Positions 13,138-22,643 of a stretch of DNA of 64,000 bases are shown here, in pieces. The stretch lies in NCBI GenBank assembly GCA_000310025.1, contig FN649757.1:507005-571004 (forward strand), written 5' to 3'. Position 1 is the stretch's first letter. Each line of letters starts with the position of its first letter. The position numbers and the translations under genes were made by a program. The notes under the pieces were generated by a model. The model did no database searches, was not told the DNA's origin, and worked only from the letters and a program-made list of their open reading frames with translations. This DNA comes from Ectocarpus siliculosus. Taxonomy: Eukaryota; Sar; Phaeophyceae; Ectocarpales; Ectocarpaceae.

Positions 13138-14056
13138 GCCCCCCTACTTGATACGATGTACGATCTTGCAACCAATGCAAAAACGCAATCAGAAAAACAT
13201 AGAAAAACACCCCTTGAGAAAACTTATTCAACAAAACTGGCTACGCATCCAATACAAAGCGTCTCCATCAGTTTATTCACGAATCCAAAGCGTTCGTCTC
13301 TGGAAATAATCTCAAACCGTTGACACAAAAGAATCATCCTCAGAAAAGTACCCAACAATTATTTGTGCTACATCAGAAAGGCGTCGGAACGAAAACGGAC
13401 ATTTCTGGAAAAAACAACTTCCAAAAGAGTTGACACCAAATCCTCAAACAAAACAAAAACTCAACTTCTTGACCAATCAAAACGATAATTCGGAAAGCAC
13501 AATGGCCCCAACCATTAATCGTCAAAACATGTCAAACCCTTCCTCCAATACCAAATCCTAAACAGCGCGCACCCGCTAATCGGTACCGTCGCTGTTGTCC
13601 AAGAAACGATAGAAAATATAAGCAAGCATCCACGCAAACAGCCCCCCTGCTGTCAGCTCCTAAAATTCACCCCGAGCTAATATCTCGATGTCAACAGGCC
13701 CCCCTGCCTCGCCGTTCACCTAAAACACAAATAGACAAGGCCAGAAAACGAACCAATTCGATTGCTGCTCACGCCCTCTAGAATCATGGTCATACATGAC
13801 ATCCCCCCCCATGATTTTCGATGCAAGAAGCCCATCGCCATCGCGGGAGTGAACTGCTGGGGCTGCTGCTGCTGCTGGGGCTGCTGCTGCTGAAACGACT
13901 GCTGCGGCAAATGCTGAGGGAATCTCCGTTGATGCTGCGGTGCCTGCTGATGAAACGACTGTTGCGGCTGCTGCTGCTGCGGGCGATAGCCCCCGTTGTA
14001 CTCTCCCTGAGTTCCCCCTCCCCACCCCCCGGCTGCTGCTGCCCATCTCTACCCTG

Positions 14057-15061
14057 TTATCTGCCTTGGGAAAACCCACCGGTCCTCCGCTGCGGACCAC
14101 CACCGCCGCCGCCGCCACCGCAGCAGCCGCCGCCGCCGCCGTTACCGTTGGACCGTGAATTTCCGCCGAAACGGAGAGCGTGCGGGTCGCCAGCCGGCGC
14201 GGCCGTCCGCTGCGCACGATCACCGAGATTTTTCTCAACGTGGTGGCTACGCACAAGAATCTCCAAGCTTCTGCGTGTGAGCGTGTGATCATGCATGAGC
14301 ACGGTCTTGACCTGTTCGTAGTCTGCCGAGAGGCTTCTACGTAAAGTCGCAAGGACCTCACTTTCCGGGATTTCATAACCGTTGACAGCGCGAAGCGTAT
14401 TCAGCACTTTGTTAAACCTCAGAAAGTAGTCTTGCGGGTCCTCTCCGAGCTGCATCTTCATGTTAGCGAGAGACAACTTCAGGGCCTCCTTCTCAGAGCT
14501 ACTCATCGGAAGACAAAACTCCTGGGCAGCCTCCCATGCCCCCGACACATTCCCTACAGCAAGAATTGTCGATTGGAATTTCGCCCCCTTCGTGGCTCGC
14601 CTCAAGTAATCGAAAGCACCCTCGTGATCACGCACACGCTTCTCACTGTGGAATCTGATGTTCTCGCTCCTGGAGGTGTGGATGAGCCAGATGCGTTGAT
14701 CAGGACTCGCCGGCGGAGTGAGTGTGTGCCCAAGATCTTCGCCGGCGAGGAAGACCTCGAATATCGTCTTGAAGAGCGGGAAGTTGCCGTCGTACACTGG
14801 TGGCTTGCGGTCCCTGTACTGCTGTTGCACTGGACCATCTCGGAAAGAAGTAGCCGCTCCCCCGGCTCCAAAGGTGTCCGCCCCCCCGGCTGCTCCACCC
14901 CTGTAATACCCCGACGCGTACCCAGCGCCATCCACCCTATCTCTAGTAGCGTCCCCCGCTGAACTGCGCTCCTCTGCCTCCTCAAGTTTCCTCCGTAACT
15001 CCGCATTCTCGGCTTCCGCTTTCTTCATTCCTTCTTCCAACTCTCTCTCTCTTTCCGTCAT
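14057..15061 (-). CDS. Copia-type Gag protein (334 aa) of the LTR element
   Basis: The frame begins with a charged coiled coil (about residues 1-32), then a Gly/Ala-rich linker, then a helical capsid-like domain of the Copia Gag type (UBN2-like) with recognisable features: DNFPLFK-like start, WEAAQEF, LSLANMKMQLGEDPQDYFLRF, and a Leu-rich C-terminal helix. The tail is Gly/Asn-rich. No CCHC zinc knuckle is seen in this frame. Gag of this family packs the element RNA. It is the only recognisable gene of the element. Confidence 0.8.
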   Translation of the reverse strand: MTERERELEEGMKKAEAENAELRRKLEEAEERSSAGDATRDRVDGAGYASGYYRGGAAGGADTFGAGGAATSFRDGPVQQQYRDRKPPVYDGNFPLFKTIFEVFLAGEDLGHTLTPPASPDQRIWLIHTSRSENIRFHSEKRVRDHEGAFDYLRRATKGAKFQSTILAVGNVSGAWEAAQEFCLPMSSSEKEALKLSLANMKMQLGEDPQDYFLRFNKVLNTLRAVNGYEIPESEVLATLRRSLSADYEQVKTVLMHDHTLTRRSLEILVRSHHVEKNLGDRAQRTAAPAGDPHALRFGGNSRSNGNGGGGGCCGGGGGGGGPQRRTGGFSQGR

Positions 15062-15102
15062 CGCTGTACCAACACCTGGCCTAGCTAGGCTCCACGATAT
15101 CG

Positions 15103-15400
15103 TGTTAGTGCACTGCCGCCCTCAGCGGTCTGTGGTGTTGAGACTGGGGACTATGTTATCCCAGGAACAGCTGATAAAAAAGGACCATGTATTGTATATA
15201 TTCGTCACGCAAGCCCCTCAGGCAAGCTGGTATTCGACACGCAAGCCCCTCAGGCAAGTGCCGGGAGCACACCGCCGTGTGCTCCCGGGGGGGCCGCACT
15301 TGGACCACAACCGCACACATACCCTCACCCCCATACTTCCAATACGCGTATCCCCCACAGAGGATGCACAGATCGGACTCATATCCAAGTACCACAAACA
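15103..15400 (-). repeat. 5' LTR of the Gag-only element
   Basis: 298 bp, right copy, nearly identical to the left LTR and directly upstream of the Gag frame on the - strand. It is followed by the GAGAC target repeat at 15401-15405. Confidence 0.88.
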
Positions 15401-16307
15401 GAGACAACCGCCGCGCTTTGAACGACAGGAATGCTTCAGTCCCCTAGGAGCCGTCAGGCTGAAAAAATAATCGAGCATGGGCGCCGTGCTCAGGGAGCCC
15501 GCCGTGGTTTTGCACGGGGCACGCACGTGTGCGGTGTAATGACCGCAAAAAGCGGGTCGACGCCCGCAGCGGTTCGCCCGATACACCCGAGCCGGACGGT
15601 GCCGCAGTCGGCGCTGGTGCAGGTGGCGCTGGAGCTGCGGCTGACGATTGAGCTGTGGCTGGTGCGGTGTCGCGGTCGGCGTAGGTGGTAGCGTCGGGTT
15701 GGCACGAGTTCCGGGTATTTCTCGAGAATACTGCTCTCGCCGCTTTTGTCGCGTTTTTTACGGTAGGGAGAAAACACAATGCAGTTTTACGCCGATCAAG
15801 AACGCTATGGGGGCAGGCGCCTGTATCCTTAGTCGTGCGGAATTTGGATTCGTTTGCGGGCCCGATTTTTCTTTGGGAAAATGGCAGCCATAGGGATGCT
15901 GGCGGGATTTGGTGACACGAAACGGCACGTAAGGAATTGACACAGGAGTTGACTTTGAGGTCTCACCAAATCCCACCATGCATCTACACTTCGGCGGCTC
16001 AAGTGCGATACTGGCCACCCGGCTTCACCACCACAAAGAAGACTTCGTTCCTATGCATACGGTACCATTCCTAAGACATGACGAGTACAGCAAGCATACC
16101 AGATCGATTGCTATGTACTACTGTAGGACTGTTGAGGTGGTGTATTGCTATGTAGGAATTGTGAGTTTTGCTCTTTGATCTCGAGAGACAGTGCCAGTTG
16201 TATCGGCGGAAACAGAAAAGGCCGGCCACACTTCATCTCGAAAGGGCAACCATAAAGACCTCTATGCTCATGCTATCTGCTTGTCTAGCTTCACTCACGT
16301 GCACCAA

Positions 16308-16379
<72 letters not shown>

Positions 16380-16529
16380 GTGTGTCTCTCTCTCTCTTTC
16401 TACTCTTTCTCCCCTCTTTCCCTGTCCCCCTATCAATACAGCAGCTGCTGGTGTTGCCCCTCGTCTCGGCAAGCTACCCACAATCGTTGCTACCCACCCT
16501 TTACCAGTACAGCCAACATCAGCACACAC
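15401..16529. other. Unassigned flank of the LTR element
   Basis: No supported gene. A - strand frame at 15444-15779 has an Ala/Pro-rich low-complexity stretch and may be chance. A long CT microsatellite is annotated separately. Confidence 0.4.
16310..16377. repeat. (CT)n microsatellite
   Basis: An uninterrupted CT dinucleotide run of about 68 bp, followed by further imperfect CT-rich sequence. It gives artificial Ser-Leu (or Glu-Arg antisense) open frames. Confidence 0.97.
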
Positions 16530-16625
16530 CTGTAGGGTACCATGGCCTTGAACTTCTTGTCTCTCGTCCACATTCATAGCAGCTCTCGTATCTCGAGCAT
16601 ACGCATATTTGCAGCTGAAAAGATG
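16530..16625 (-). pseudogene. Decayed orphan copy of the zinc-cluster first exon
   Basis: On the - strand this aligns along its length with exon 1 of gene C: matching GAGCTGCTATGAATGTGG and CAAG.AGT blocks, and an ACAG|GTGTGTG donor at the same place. Relative to C it has a 2-bp deletion in the CGAAAGAGC stretch, and the third and fourth zinc-ligand cysteines are no longer encoded. No exon 2 follows on this strand. It is a dead copy of the half-module carried by exon 1 of genes B and C. Confidence 0.6.
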
Positions 16626-17832
16626 TGCCGGGTGCCGGGTGGCCGGAAAAGAGAACCTTGGTTTGGTTCCCCGACTGAACCTCGATGCTCCGTCGTCATG
16701 ACGTCACGATGGGCCGCGCATATTTCCCCGCAAAACCGCCGCAACTTCATGGAGTGCCGAAGTGTACTGCTGTAGCACCCTCCACTGCGGAGTGCTTTCC
16801 TGCGTACTGAGGAGAAACTCGGCATACGACGATACAGACACCGGACGGGTGCTTTCGCAGTGCACCTCGCGAAGTCTTGCGGGCGGGGAGTCCTGTGCGT
16901 ACGGACTTGGACAATTGTTTTTGACCTGGTCAACGCCGCAGGGTGCTGGACCTCCACTTCTGTGTTGGACTTTGGCCTCCATCACGTTCCCGCAGCTGCT
17001 CAGGCCCCGCATTTGGCTACCCTCACTGCACCTTCACCAAAAGACCCACCACGTTGCCTCCAGCTCTAAGTCAGGTCCGTCCATGCGTCTGCTTCTTGAT
17101 ACTTTTATTCTGTACGTAGACTATGTAGACAACATGAGCTATTCTTATGCGCGTCTACATACAGTACATATCCGGTTACCCTACAGTAGGGCAGAGAATA
17201 CCTCCTTCATCCGTTGTTGGCGCCCATCTTTCCTCTCATTTCGTCATAGATCTATAGGTAAATTTCCTAAGGGCTGAGGGCGCACGCGCTTGCAGGAATG
17301 GCAATCCTGATGCTCTCACGGCTCTAGAGCTATTGTGGGGTTTCTCCAAGTTTTCTCCGCCCTGGACCTCGACTCGCGGCGAGACTTCTACCGATAGCCC
17401 TGAGTTGCCAGGGCCCTCCCGCTGTGCCGGGCGCCCTCGGGGCGGATATCTCGCAGCGCTAGCGAGGGCAGAAAGTCGCCTCGCCCAGGTCATACATCGC
17501 TGAGGGGTCAGAGGCTGACGTGGTGTGTTTTCTTAGGTATGTTTCCGGTCTGTCCGTGACTCTTTTAGGTCTAGCCGATGTTGAACCTAGGAAGGCTAGG
17601 TCCTCACAACATCGCAGCCCTAACCCTCACCCTAGCCCTAGCCCCCACCCACGGCCAAAGCACGGACTAGCGGCCGTGAGCTGGGCGAGAACGCGGGTGC
17701 GCCACGTTCGCTGGAGAGGGTGAAGGCTAGGAACCAACGCCCGACCAATCAGACGGCGTGAAACCGAAGATTGGAAGAGTCACTACAGACCGCAAACGTT
17801 ACTGTTATTGCGCTGGCTACACGTTACCAGTC
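16626..17832. other. No supported gene
   Basis: GC-rich DNA with open frames in several registers but no recognisable domain or splice-consistent pair. An interstitial run of CCCTAACC-like motifs lies near 17610-17650. Confidence 0.4.
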
Positions 17833-18235
17833 GCCCCGGTGGTCTAGTGGAAAGCTCGAATCGTGTCGTGAGTTCGAATCCCCCCATGGGGTGAAGAAAT
17901 TTACAAATTTGCGGGTGAAAGCGAAAAAATCTGAAAGCTCTTGCGAGTACAGTACAAAACTTCGACGGTAGCACCGTTAACGAGGGAAAGGGAAGGCTGG
18001 ACCCTTGTCGCGATAAAAAATAAAATCAGCACGCACCGCAGGAGGAAGGTGGGGCGCGAAAATATATTAAAATAAAGAGCAAAAAAGCCCCGGTGTTTAC
18101 CCCCCTCCTGTGTGTGACCCTGGATGGTTGTAATTGTAAGAAAAATTCACTGGAAAATGCAGTACTCTACACACACGTCTCACCACGAAAAATGGGGGGA
18201 CTGTCCCCATAATTAATAAGACGAAAATATACACA
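17833..18235 (+). mobile_element. tRNA-headed SINE, family 2, copy 1
   Basis: Begins with a tRNA-like head: box A-like TGGTCTAGTGG and box B-like GAGTTCGAATCC, 41 bp apart by start. The acceptor arms do not pair as in a real tRNA, so it is not a tRNA gene. The body shares CGCAGGAGG and TGTGTGACC blocks with the copy at 38402, and its 3' part (18090-18235) recurs at 19918-20105. A box-A/box-B head on a short non-coding body is the hallmark of tRNA-derived SINEs. Confidence 0.6.
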
Positions 18236-19599
18236 CACACGCAGACACACACAACCGCACTGACACTAACGTATTTTCATTGGTCAGCCGGTTAGCGCGG
18301 TCGATGCTAATAATACTAGATAAGGCGGGGTAATGAGCCACGGGGTAGCGACTCAATACCTTGCAGTAGCCTTTTCTGCGATGCTGATGGTGCACGAAGG
18401 AATCTCGACACACAGCAGCATTTGTGGTTCAGCTTCGTGCACCAGAGGAGCAGGGGTGCGACGGGCGCGACGATGGTTGAATGTGCGGCCCCCGTTTAAT
18501 ATCTTGCACTTTACATGCGGTTGTTTGTTTTACGTTGATGCACATGCACACACCCACGAAGAACCAAAATATGAAGTCTTCCCGCTGTGCGGACGCAAAC
18601 ACGCACATCTGGAAGAGGCACGCATGCGGCATACCTGTCGGCGAGCGTATCCGCACCACAGCGCCCGAGGAGCACGACCAGCAGCGTAGACATAGGATTG
18701 TGACAGGCAGATGTGTGACAGACAGATGGCACATATTGCGTCAGGCTCACAACTTGCCCGCGACAGTCTCCTTAAGCCTTCCGATTTTCCCGCCAAGTGA
18801 AGGCAAGCAGTCTAGATCACGGGACAATACTACAGCACATGCGCCAAAAACAACAAAGCCGTTGATGATCATGACTTTGATGCGAGAGACCCAGCAGCAG
18901 CAAGAGCAGGCTGGGCTCGGCTTTCGCGAAGACAGTCAGTAGCGCCGCGCAAGCTCGCAACCTGAACCGATCCCGGGAAACCATCCTGATAATGTAGACC
19001 CTCACGCCCTCGATGGTTTCTCTCGATGGTAGATGTGATCTGGACTTGGGAAGTTGTGTATGTTGTGTGTTTGTGATCATCGGTCTGCTGTTCTTTGTGC
19101 AGTCGGTTGGACCCACTCAACATCAATGAGCACCCGCCAGGTTACACATGGCGCTTGACTATACCCACGGCGCGCACGTCGTATAGACTCGGCCCCTGGT
19201 TTTCATAGCTGGTCTCGGATCAGCCTCCAAGCGGTGATACGTTTTTGGTGGTGTTGTTGCGTCTCTGTCTCTGTATCTTCTCCTGGTTGGAATCGCGCGC
19301 GCGCGCGATCTCCGTTTTCGTGTTCCCCTTTTCGCGGACAAATCTAGGGGTTAGGGAGCACGATCTCCTACGAATTAGGGCACAAACGCTTGTGTACCTC
19401 GGCCGTCTGCTATCAGAGCACGACCAAACCGGTGTGACGAAGAGCTCTCTATTTTTCTTCTTCCTCAGAGGCGAACAGATCATCAACCGGTGCCCTATAC
19501 ATCTCGTTCTGGTCCCAAAGGTGGGTTATTTCGGCTTCCCGGAAACCAAGTTTGGGGCCCCTGTAACACGCGACGGAATAGTAGGCCGATAAATAGGGG
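18236..19599. other. No supported gene
   Basis: Begins with CA-rich simple sequence. Scattered open frames occur on both strands without domains. A (GC)n run lies near 19297. Confidence 0.4.
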
Positions 19600-19860
19600 T
19601 GGCCCTATTTGCAGGATGGTCCTGCAACGGAATGTTGCAGGATGGAAAACGCCTCCAGAACCAACCCACCACAAACCCAGAATCAAGCAGCGAACCAAGA
19701 CACACAGAAACACAGTAAAACACAGACACTTGCTCCACAGACCACACGAAACCAGCACGAAACACACAGCCCACAACCGGGCAGACTACACACAGCCCAC
19801 ACAGCAGACATACAAGGTTGAACCAGGGGTTGTACCTCTCTCTGTCTCCGCCCAGTGATG
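19600..19860 (+). repeat. Repeat arm, probably a LINE 5' fragment
   Basis: About 145-180 bp (GGCCCTATTTGCAGGATGGTCC and on, then an ACACAGAAACACAG-rich stretch) recurs in opposite orientation at 21113-21293. The second copy sits on the 5' side of the LINE ORF on the - strand, so I read this motif as the 5' end of that LINE family and this copy as a separate 5' fragment on +. An inverted-repeat element is the alternative. Confidence 0.45.
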
Positions 19861-19917
19861 CTGACTCCCAGTTCCAGTTCTTACCTCACATAGCGTGTAG
19901 AGAGACACATTATCAGC

Positions 19918-20105
19918 GTGTCGGTGTTTACCCCCCTCCAGTGTGACCCTGGATGGTTGTAGCGTTGTAATTGTACGCAAAAATACGCTGAAAAAGTGTA
20001 CTGCTCTACACACACTGAAAAGTGTAGACTAGTGCACGTCTCACCACGAGAAATGGAGGGACTGTCGTCATAACAAAAAGTAGGACGAAATCACACACAC
20101 GCGCA
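19918..20105 (+). repeat. 5'-truncated copy of SINE family 2
   Basis: Aligns with 18075-18250 (GGTGTTTACCCCCCTCC, GTGTGACCCTGGATGG, CGTCTCACCACGA blocks) but lacks the tRNA-like head. It is likely a 5'-truncated copy. Confidence 0.5.
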
Positions 20106-20159
20106 CAGAGAGAGGGAGCAGCAGAGGGCTCCAGACTACAGCAGTACCTGTGGTTGATA

Positions 20160-20335
20160 TAAATTGGCTTGCGGACCCCTCGAGTCCATTTTATATGAGT
20201 GTACCTTTCTAGCGTAAGTTAGCCTGCGACCACGGGAATCGACCGCGTCAAGTATTGGATCAGTACGGACAGTCATGAAGGCTAGGTAGAGAGATCGAAA
20301 CGGTTTTTTTATGTGACAACAATTTTTTTGAGGCC
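20160..20335 (+). repeat. Dispersed repeat R2, copy 1
   Basis: Aligns with 60350-60530 in the same orientation (TTGCGGACCC, TAAGTTAGCCTG, GACCACGGGAATCGA, GATCAGTACGGACAG, GAGAGATCGAAACGG blocks). Both copies sit within about 300 bp of a poly(C)/poly(G) LINE or SINE tail. I do not recognise the family. Confidence 0.5.
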
Positions 20336-21012
20336 ACTGCTGTGTAAAGTACGGGGGGGGGGCGTACTCATTTGTTGCTTGCCGTAGTCATTTGACCATT
20401 GACCACGCGTCCCTTTCGAGACGGAGCACCGTTCCTACACCTACTAGAGACACCACCAACATTTGGGAGCTCTTTACGTTTCTGCCACAAACTCCATAAA
20501 AATTTCTTGCACATCTTATCCCCGTCCTCTAGGGCCTCTTGTGCCCACCATCTATCCCCAATTATCGCGATCGTTTTTTCGCTGTTGTCTAATTTACCAA
20601 ACTTGTCCATGTCACACCCTCTCTGTCTCATTTCCTCCTCGAGATCCTCTCTTTCCTTCCTGTACAACTCACACTCCCCAACTATGTGGGGTCTACTCTC
20701 CTCCGATTTGCCACATGGACATGTGTGTCTATCCTCCTCTTCCTCTCTCCTACGGCTGGTATACCTCTTCCTCCGTTCTGGCAAGTCCAGATCGCCTACT
20801 CGAAATTGCAATTTCAGCTTTTTCGCATAGTCCATGGGGCCGTCCAAGTACTTCTTCATCCCTATCCCTTCTTTCAACTTCCCGTATATCTCCAAGTGGT
20901 CTTCGCTTCGTACCTTCTTGCGAAGGGTTGTCTCCTCCCTACTCTCTAGCATCTCCTTGACTTTCGTCTTGAACCCCCCGAACCCTTCCGTGTCCAACGT
21001 CTCCTCCTCGTC

Positions 21013-21112
21013 NNNNNNNNNNNNNNNNNNNNNNNNNNNNNNNNNNNNNNNNNNNNNNNNNNNNNNNNNNNNNNNNNNNNNNNNNNNNNNNNNNNNNNNN
21101 NNNNNNNNNNNN
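21013..21112. other. Assembly gap (100 N)
   Basis: Exactly 100 N, a conventional gap of unknown length, inside the LINE region. Confidence 1.
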
Positions 21113-21293
21113 TGATGTATGTGGTCTGTCTGTGGTGGTGGTCTGTGGAGCAGGTGTCTGTGTTTCACTGTGTTTCTGTGTGTCTTGGTTCGCTGCTTGG
21201 TTCTGGGTTTGTGGTTGGTTGGTTCTGGAGGCGTTTTCCATCCTGCAGCATTTCGGTTGCAGGACCATCCTGCAAATAGGGTCACCCAAGAGC
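21113..21293 (-). repeat. Repeat arm, inverted copy of 19600-19790
   Basis: Reverse-complement match to 19600-19790. It lies upstream of the LINE frame on the - strand, just across the assembly gap. Confidence 0.6.
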
Positions 21294-22643
21294 CTTTGTT
21301 TACCTCCTGGGCATGAAGGAAAAAGAGGTCGCGCTTCGCGTTCCGCGGCTCATTAACAATAATGCATGAACATGTACATGTACACGCCCTCGCCACACAC
21401 GGCGACTAAGCAACCAAGTCTCCACGTGCCACTAGACAAACAGCCATATTGCCTAAGTGCGTCTTCCTTTCGATCCCGACGAAAAGCGGGGGAGGTTGCG
21501 TCCGATGTCGTGCGCACAGCAGTCTGCACACTACACCCCAAGCAGCAAGTCGTTGTGCGTATTGCAACTGGATGACTGGGTGACTGGGTCGTACCGAGTA
21601 AGGGGCTGTTTGTGTGTGTACTAGGCAGGATACAAGTCGCCGAGATCTCCGAGGGGGGTACGCAGATGAGATAGATATTGGTATGATAGACAGACTTGGT
21701 GCAGCAAGCTTTGCCTATTCTTGCTCACGCCTGTCACTCTCAAAGAATCAAGGAACATGAGTCACTGAACATGAGTCACTCCTTTGAGCAAGACGCTCTC
21801 GACAAGAGCCCGCAAGCGTGATAACATAGTACACGCGCCGACACCCCAAACAGAACTTCGTGGCGTCCATGTCGGAACGTCATTTATCGGAACATTCCTT
21901 GGGCAGGTGCAGGCTGTCAACAGCAACCTAGCACTACAGTACTGTTGAAACCACAGTGCAAAGCAACCGAGCCCTTTGGGTCGGCTTGGGGATAGGGCTA
22001 TATCCTACAACAGGTTTTCGGACCGATGCAAAATAATGTATACAGCAGTAGGTGTAGGGTTCGAAACCAGCAAGCGTTGCATCCGTCGGGGTATCCTCCT
22101 CCGACGCCACATCGGGATATATTCATAGTCTATGTGCTGTGGGACGAGTACTGCGGTTGGTTTTTGCCCTGATGATACGGCACATAACTTACTACACTTC
22201 GAAGTAGGCACACATACAATAACATGCTGGATGTGGTAGTTGCGTCTTGGTTCCTCTCCTTTCAAAACTCCACCCGCACGCACTTGCCATCGCCATGCAA
22301 CCTACGGGAGCAGCTGCGACTGCCGGTAGCGGTCATCCACGCAGGGCCCTTGTATCTCAGTAGTATACTGCTGTATCAAGAACCTGTGCGTCTACCGGGC
22401 ATGCCCTGCAGCGTCGTCCGAAGATACGGTACGTAAGAGTGGGTTGATCTCTTGATGGCACCGATAGCCCGCCGTTTGTCCGGCCTCTTACACGTACCGT
22501 CCGTTGCAACGTCTCGAAGAGCCACACCTTACCCTCTGGAGCGAAACGCCTATGATTGTATGTGAATGTTTTCTTAAAAGAACAACCCACGACGTTCGAA
22601 CCATACACCCAGGAACACGGGACATGAGGAAGAGACTTCCACC
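21294..22643. other. Upstream region of gene B, no supported gene
   Basis: About 1.35 kb before the start codon of gene B. No domain-bearing frame, no clear TATA or other named promoter element that I can defend. Confidence 0.4.

Larger units (their letters stand above)
12840..15400 (-). mobile_element. Short non-autonomous LTR retrotransposon with Gag only (TR-GAG-like)
   Basis: A 2.56-kb element bounded by two 298-bp direct repeats (12840-13137 and 15103-15400). On the element strand they begin TGTTTGTGG and end CACTAACA. The host repeat GAGAC lies on both sides (12835-12839 and 15401-15405), a 5-bp target duplication typical of LTR elements. The two LTRs differ at only about five positions, so insertion was recent. 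The interior holds a Copia-type Gag frame but no protease, integrase or reverse transcriptase, and is too short for them. It therefore looks structurally whole as a non-autonomous element that would depend on a relative's enzymes. Small LTR elements with only Gag are known in plants as TR-GAG elements; the comparison is mine. Confidence 0.88.
20355..21293 (-). mobile_element. LINE (non-LTR retrotransposon) fragment with poly(C) 3' end
   Basis: The - strand encodes the C-terminal end of a LINE ORF2: a basic/acidic helical stretch, then a zinc-finger-like CPCGKSEESRPHIVGEC motif, a conserved IGDRWWAQEALEDGD segment and the terminal NVGGVS..NGAPSRKGRVVNGQ, ending at a stop codon at 20368. Downstream the element ends in ATGAGTACG followed by a C run (a G run on + at 20353-20362). 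The reverse-transcriptase core is not visible; a 100-N gap at 21013-21112 interrupts the element. On the far side of the gap is the 21113-21293 repeat, probably its 5' end. Confidence 0.7.

Noticed and set aside
13821-14288. Pro/Leu-rich 155-aa protein on +
   Set aside because: Antisense shadow of the GC-rich, low-complexity part of the Gag region.
16168-16577. Ser/Leu-repeat or Glu/Arg-repeat proteins
   Set aside because: Artefact of the CT microsatellite, which stays open in several frames.
17833-17900. tRNA gene
   Set aside because: Same reason: T-stem and acceptor stem do not pair, and the downstream body recurs elsewhere.
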